Of a stretch of 64,000 bases of DNA, positions 60,419 through 64,000 are shown in pieces. Below the pieces are notes generated by a model. The model did no database searches and was not told the origin of the DNA. It saw nothing but the letters and a program-made list of their open reading frames with translations. How positions within the stretch are numbered: the first letter of the stretch is position 1; the number at the start of each line of letters is the position of its first letter. The DNA comes from UBA5972 sp964567685 (GTDB lineage Bacteria > Pseudomonadota > Alphaproteobacteria > Rhodobacterales > Rhodobacteraceae), in the NCBI GenBank assembly GCA_964567685.1, contig CAZMNO010000016.1, forward strand, positions 3,645 to 67,644, written 5' to 3'. The position numbers and the translations under genes were made by a program.

Positions 60419-60988
60419 ATGAAGAAGGGTTTGAGTGCCTTGGGTGTAACCGCATTGCTGACGTTGCCAAGTGGTGTACTGGCGGCGGATTGCACCTATT
60501 TTGAATTCGGAACCGAAATCGTTGACGGGGTATCTTACTGCGCCTCAAGCTTCTTGCCCAAATCCAACGTCGCAACTTATGGGCCCGGGAACCTCAATCA
60601 TTTTGACCGGGGACCCGAACGTGCCTGGTGCGAAGGTGTTTCAGGGTCGGGACAAGGCGAATGGATCGAGATTCAGGTGTCGCCTTGGCAAACGGTGCGC
60701 ACGGTCTTTATCACGAACGGATACCAAAAAACCAAAGCGACATTCAAAAAGAACGCCCGCGCAAAAATCGTTTCGATTTCGACAGATAGCGGGTATTCCA
60801 CCGTCGTCAGACTGGCGGACACCTGGGGTGAACAGGCAATCCGTCTGGATGGCTGGGTAGAATTCTCGCGATTGCGATTGTCAGTTCGCTCGGTCTATCC
60901 CGGCAGCCGGTACGACGATCTGTGCATATCCGGATTCGGCGTCGATTTTGAAGAGCGGCGCGAGTTTGAGTGGGAGCAGTCGCAGTAG
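60419..60988 (+). CDS. Secreted protein with NADase-type glycan-binding (discoidin-like) domain
   Basis: The ATG at 60419 has GAGG five bases upstream and gives 189 residues. A Sec leader (MKKGLSALGVTALLTLPSG then VLAAD) precedes a domain that begins with ASSFLPKSNVATYGPGNLNHF and includes RAWCEGVSGSGQGEWIEI and VYPGSRYDDLCISGFGVDF. These match the NADase-type glycan-binding fold, in which a galactose-binding-like beta sandwich with paired cysteines is fused to various exported proteins. Here it stands alone, so it may bind glycans or peptidoglycan at the cell surface. Monocistronic, between divergent and convergent secreted or envelope genes. Confidence 0.7.
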   Translation: MKKGLSALGVTALLTLPSGVLAADCTYFEFGTEIVDGVSYCASSFLPKSNVATYGPGNLNHFDRGPERAWCEGVSGSGQGEWIEIQVSPWQTVRTVFITNGYQKTKATFKKNARAKIVSISTDSGYSTVVRLADTWGEQAIRLDGWVEFSRLRLSVRSVYPGSRYDDLCISGFGVDFEERREFEWEQSQ

Positions 60989-61100
60989 ACTGGCCCTGAG
61001 ATCAAGGGCAGGTTTTGCGGAGTCTTTCGATAACTTCTTGAAGTGATCAAGAAGCCCTGGAACCACAATTTCAAGAAAAACCTCCTCGCGCGAAACAAAG

Positions 61101-61123
61101 GGCGAAGCCCGTCGGGCATCGCC
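61101..61123 (-). terminator. Terminator after the nlpD-like gene
   Basis: GGCGA-A-GCCC pairs with GGGC-A-TCGCC around a three-base loop, a nine-pair stem with one mismatch. In the minus-strand direction it follows the nlpD-like stop by about 35 bases and is followed by CTTTGTTTCG. This fits the end of the surE-pcm-nlpD transcript. Confidence 0.5.
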
Positions 61124-61158
61124 GAAGGGTTTATTGAAAGGGCCAACGCTGTAAGAAC

Positions 61159-62256
61159 TCAAAGATAAGGTGCCGGATCAACACTTTCGGTCCCACGGCG
61201 CACCTCAAAATGCAGGTGCGACGGATCCCCTTCGGCAACTGCACCGATCTTCTGGCCGCGCTTCACCTTCTGCCCCTTTTTCAGTTTCACATCCTTGACG
61301 TTGGAATAGACCGTATAGATGTTGTCAGAATGGCGCAGCAGCACGATGGTGTTTGAGCCGACGGATCGCGAGATTAGCGCGACTTCCCCGTCTTCGGCGG
61401 CCTTGACGGCCGTTCCGGGAGTTGCGGCGATATCAATGCCCTCATTGCCGCCTTTCTTGCCGGAATATTTTTGGATGATTTTTCCTTGTACCGGCGTCAG
61501 GAATTTGCGCGAGCTGTCGTCGGACTTGAACTGATCAAGCTCCGGCGAGGGGGGCAGGGTGGCGGTTTCAACCTCTTCCGGCAGTGGTTTTGAGGCACTT
61601 GGTGGGGTCGGCGTCGTGGTGCCGGTTCCAGGTTTGCTTGGGTCAACAGCGCTGGTTTCACGGCTTTCAACGATCGGAATAAGCAATTGCTGGTTTTCCC
61701 GCACCGCCAGATCGGCCCCAAGCCCGTTCCAGGAGGCCAGCGATGTGACCGAAACATTATAGAGCCGGGCAATCGAATAGGCCGTTTCACCGCGTTCAAC
61801 CCGGTGGCGGATCGGCTCCACCATCGTTTGGTTCTGTGCAGGTGCAGTGGTGGTGCCCTGATCGGCATTGTCAATTGCGGTTGTGGCGATGGATTCAATA
61901 TCCAGCCGACCACCGCTTTCAACCCGGCGCGGTAAGGCCAGCAATTCACCTTCGCGCAGGGGCTTGTCGGCAGGCAGGCCGTTATGGCGTGCCAGTTCAT
62001 CGGACCCAAGCCCGATACGGGCGGCAACATCGGTGACGGTATCTCCTCGTCGGGCAACTGCCATCTGGTAATTGGGATAGGAAATCACGCCACGGGCGTC
62101 AGGCTCAGGGCGCGGGATGGTGCGAATTGCCGGATCGCCCCCCGCCAGATTGTAGCTGCCAAGTTCAAAACTGCGATCACATGCTGCAAGTGCCAGTACT
62201 GCCATCAAAAACACAGCAGGCTTTGCAAACGGCCGTCCGTCAAGCGCGTTGGTCAT
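61159..62256 (-). CDS. LysM/M23 murein hydrolase activator lipoprotein (NlpD type)
   Basis: The 365-residue protein has a lipoprotein leader with lipobox LALAAC near residue 25, two LysM domains (about 64-110 with VARRGDTVTDVAARIG, and 152-196 with HRVERGETAYSIARLYNVS), a Thr/Pro-rich linker and a C-terminal M23 domain (about 250-365; GNEGIDIAATPGTAVKAAEDG, HLHFEVRRGTESVDP). The HxH pair is kept, but the first M23 zinc histidine is replaced (NEGIDI in place of HxGxD), as in the catalytically dead NlpD/EnvC activators of amidases. It follows pcm and surE in the same direction, the classic arrangement. Confidence 0.9.
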   Translation of the reverse strand: MTNALDGRPFAKPAVFLMAVLALAACDRSFELGSYNLAGGDPAIRTIPRPEPDARGVISYPNYQMAVARRGDTVTDVAARIGLGSDELARHNGLPADKPLREGELLALPRRVESGGRLDIESIATTAIDNADQGTTTAPAQNQTMVEPIRHRVERGETAYSIARLYNVSVTSLASWNGLGADLAVRENQQLLIPIVESRETSAVDPSKPGTGTTTPTPPSASKPLPEEVETATLPPSPELDQFKSDDSSRKFLTPVQGKIIQKYSGKKGGNEGIDIAATPGTAVKAAEDGEVALISRSVGSNTIVLLRHSDNIYTVYSNVKDVKLKKGQKVKRGQKIGAVAEGDPSHLHFEVRRGTESVDPAPYL

Positions 62257-62300
62257 GGGTTTAACCTGAATTTTTGCCCCGAATGCTCTGGCGCAACCTA

Positions 62301-62942
62301 CTACCCTTGGGCAATTCCTTCAACCAGCGGGACGAATCGAACGGCGCAAAGTTCGGTATATTCCAGCCCATCGGCGGATTTCTGCACTTTTATCAGGCTC
62401 TGAACCGCGCCGGTCTGGCCAACGGGCAACACCATGATACCGCCAACGCGCAATTGTGCCAGCAGATTGGCTGGTGGATCTTCGGGCGCGGCGGTGAGGA
62501 GAATCCGGTCAAACGGTGCCTGATCAGGCAAACCGAGGGAGCCATCAGCCGTCATCACGGTGACATTAACAAGGCCCAGATCGTCAATCACCTGACGCGC
62601 GGTGCGCGCGAGTTCACGGTGACGCTCGACCGTATAGATGCGCCGCGCCAGGTGGCTGAGGATCGCCGCCTGATAGCCCGAGCCGGTGCCGATCTCCAAA
62701 ACCTTGTCACGTGGGGTCACCTCAAGCGCCTGGGTCATCAGCCCGACGATCGAGGGCTGGCTGATGGTCTGGCCGCAGGGAATGGGCAGAGGGCGGTCCT
62801 CATAGGCGCGGTCAGCAAACAGACCTTGCACGAAAAGGCCGCGATCGACCTTTTCCATGGCATCGAGAACCTTTGCGTCCGTTACCCCGCGCGAACGCAG
62901 GGTGTAAAGAAACTGCATCTGAGTCTCGGCATCCGGGCTCAT
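62301..62942 (-). CDS. pcm: Protein-L-isoaspartate O-methyltransferase
   Basis: The 213-residue SAM-dependent enzyme repairs isoaspartyl residues in aged proteins. It carries RPLPIPCGQTISQPSIVGLM, the SAM motif KVLEIGTGSGYQAAIL, and the post-motifs GLPDQAPFDRILLTAA. Length and order are typical. Its start overlaps the stop of surE by four bases (ATGA), and the nlpD-like gene follows after 44 bases. Confidence 0.95.
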   Translation of the reverse strand: MSPDAETQMQFLYTLRSRGVTDAKVLDAMEKVDRGLFVQGLFADRAYEDRPLPIPCGQTISQPSIVGLMTQALEVTPRDKVLEIGTGSGYQAAILSHLARRIYTVERHRELARTARQVIDDLGLVNVTVMTADGSLGLPDQAPFDRILLTAAPEDPPANLLAQLRVGGIMVLPVGQTGAVQSLIKVQKSADGLEYTELCAVRFVPLVEGIAQG

Positions 62943-63724
62943 CCGAGGATCCCGGCGATATGGTCAAGCGTGTCATGTGCTGTCAGATCAGCGCGCATCG
63001 GTGTGACCGAGATATGGCCATCAAGATTGGCCCAGGCATCGGTGCCGGGTGCTGTCGGTTCGTGTTGCGGCCCGCCTTTGACCCAGAGGAATTTGCGCCC
63101 GGATGGGGAATAATGTGGTTCGACCCCGAAGCGGGTATTTTGCCGATACCCCTGCGCCACCGCCTTGGAGCCTTTTACTTCGGCTGCCGGGCAGGGGGGG
63201 AAATTGACGTTGTAGAAAATACCGTAATCGCGATCCTGCCAGATGCCGCTTTTCAGCAGCGAACGGATCAGGGGCAGGGCATGCACTCGCGCCGCCTCAA
63301 ACGGGTCTTCCAGACCGGCATTTCCGGGGCCGTAATATTGCGACAGCGCCACGGCACGCACGCCATGCAGCACAGCTTCCAGCGCCGCACCGATGGTGCC
63401 GGAATAAAGCGTGTTTTCAGCTGAATTATTGCCACGATTTACTCCGGACAGCACCAGATCGGGCTGATTGCCGTTCATCACGTCATGCAATCCAGCCAGC
63501 ACGCAATCCGCCGGTGACCCTTCAGCGGCGAAACGCCGTGGCCCCAGTTCAGCGATCATCATTGGTTTGGTATAGGAGATACAATGGCCGACGCCGGATT
63601 GCTCGAAAGCGGGGGCGACGGTCCAGACTTCGCCCCCGTCACCGGCAAGCGCGCTGGCGATTTCATGCAGGACTTTGAGTCCGGGGGCATTTATGCCGTC
63701 GTCATTGGTGATGAGAATGCGCAT
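62939..63724 (-). CDS. surE: 5'/3'-nucleotidase SurE
   Basis: The 261-residue protein starts MRILITNDDGINAPG, with the NDDG metal site, and shows EQSGVGHCISYTKPM, DLVLSGVNRGNNSAENTLYSGTIGAA and a C-terminal region with GSKAVAQGYRQNTRFG. SurE is a metal-dependent phosphatase acting on nucleoside monophosphates and exopolyphosphate. It heads the surE-pcm-nlpD unit on the minus strand. Upstream (63725-63930) no gene was recognised; serS, common beside this set in relatives, is not present within the window. Confidence 0.95.
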   Translation of the reverse strand: MRILITNDDGINAPGLKVLHEIASALAGDGGEVWTVAPAFEQSGVGHCISYTKPMMIAELGPRRFAAEGSPADCVLAGLHDVMNGNQPDLVLSGVNRGNNSAENTLYSGTIGAALEAVLHGVRAVALSQYYGPGNAGLEDPFEAARVHALPLIRSLLKSGIWQDRDYGIFYNVNFPPCPAAEVKGSKAVAQGYRQNTRFGVEPHYSPSGRKFLWVKGGPQHEPTAPGTDAWANLDGHISVTPMRADLTAHDTLDHIAGILG

Positions 63725-63952
63725 TGGTCGACCCGGTACGGCTGAATTGAAGCAGATTACACAGTCGATAACTCAATTGAAACAAACATTAAAGGGCTCG
63801 CTTCAACGTCAAAATCCGATGCCACCCAAAAGAGAACACGCAGATATTCCCCCAAGATCCTGCAACTTTCTGTTGAAATGAAAAGAAACCACTTTTACCG
63901 TGGTGATCAAATCAAAATAACGGGGAAGTCCATGTTTTTAAGGTATTTGTTA

Positions 63953-64000
63953 GGGGCTGTTGACGTTCAGGATTCCCAAATCACCTAAATTCTGATTCAA
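63953..64000 (+). mobile_element. Possible terminal end of an insertion sequence running out of the window
   Basis: From 63953 the sequence GGGGCTGTTGACGTTCAGG and the following AT-rich stretch look like the terminal repeat of an IS5-type element as I recall such ends. Just before, GGGGAAG and an ATG at 63932 open a frame that stops after 18 codons inside the putative end, as if a gene had been interrupted right after its start. No transposase is visible because the window ends here. Confidence 0.3.

Overview
The window looks like chromosomal DNA of an alphaproteobacterium, most probably Rhodobacterales (Roseobacter-type). The basis is moderately high GC, dense operons with 4-base ATGA overlaps, tatABC followed directly by a DUF815 ATPase, a surE-pcm-nlpD set, and marine-type catabolism of methylated amines and aromatics. 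The organism call is an inference from gene content, not from a marker search.

Layout. 1-441 holds no recognised gene. 442-3581 is an mtnA plus aldolase/short-chain dehydrogenase operon that may form a methylthioribose or 5-deoxyribose salvage route. 3602-4852 is a DadA-like oxidase. 5066-5872 is a low-GC gene for a protein with a helical N-terminus, a cysteine cluster and a PDZ-like C-terminus. 5975-15839 (minus strand) is a methylated-amine operon. In transcription order it encodes a helical protein, trimethylamine dehydrogenase, a membrane Fe-S oxidoreductase fused to ETF-beta, ETF-alpha, a GcvT-like folate enzyme, a DMT transporter with an extra C-terminal domain, and a 36-residue membrane peptide. 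A divergent GntR regulator (16279) faces it across a promoter with repeated TTG-N2-CAA palindromes. 17072-18370 is a binding-protein-like gene without a leader, and 18514-24235 a Tat-exported peptide-type ABC uptake system with its binding protein divergent from the permeases.

24267-28732 holds a thioesterase, a degenerate 24-bp tandem repeat, a CocE-type hydrolase, a RidA protein and a secreted protein. 28797-34654 is a complete lower homoprotocatechuate pathway (hpaH, I, R, G, F, E, D) that would take 3,4-dihydroxyphenylacetate to pyruvate and succinic semialdehyde. The hpaG/hpaF promoter gap holds a sigma70-like promoter with a perfect palindrome in its spacer. 34676-41061 (minus) holds an MttB homolog, a TPM-domain protein, and an operon of aminotransferase, isocitrate-lyase-like enzyme and aromatic-type decarboxylase that might feed the Hpa route.

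41322-47250 is more ordinary metabolism: cysS, cimA, an NDUFAF6-like protein, XdhC and a short-chain dehydrogenase. A large palindromic element lies between cysS and cimA. 47337-54233 (minus) is a Dpp-type ABC operon ending in a MetE-like enzyme, divergent from two M20 deacylases (54479-56825). 57042-59735 is tatABC-DUF815, followed by two small secreted proteins and the nlpD-like, pcm, surE set read in the opposite direction. The last 50 bases may be the end of an insertion sequence.

The most unusual items are the Fe-S oxidoreductase/ETF-beta fusion in the trimethylamine operon, the mtnA plus aldolase/dehydrogenase pair, HpaF with alanine where the catalytic N-terminal proline should be, a recurring hairpin plus purine-rich 3' element, and the histone-like tail of TatB. 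No CRISPR array, rRNA or convincing tRNA was seen.
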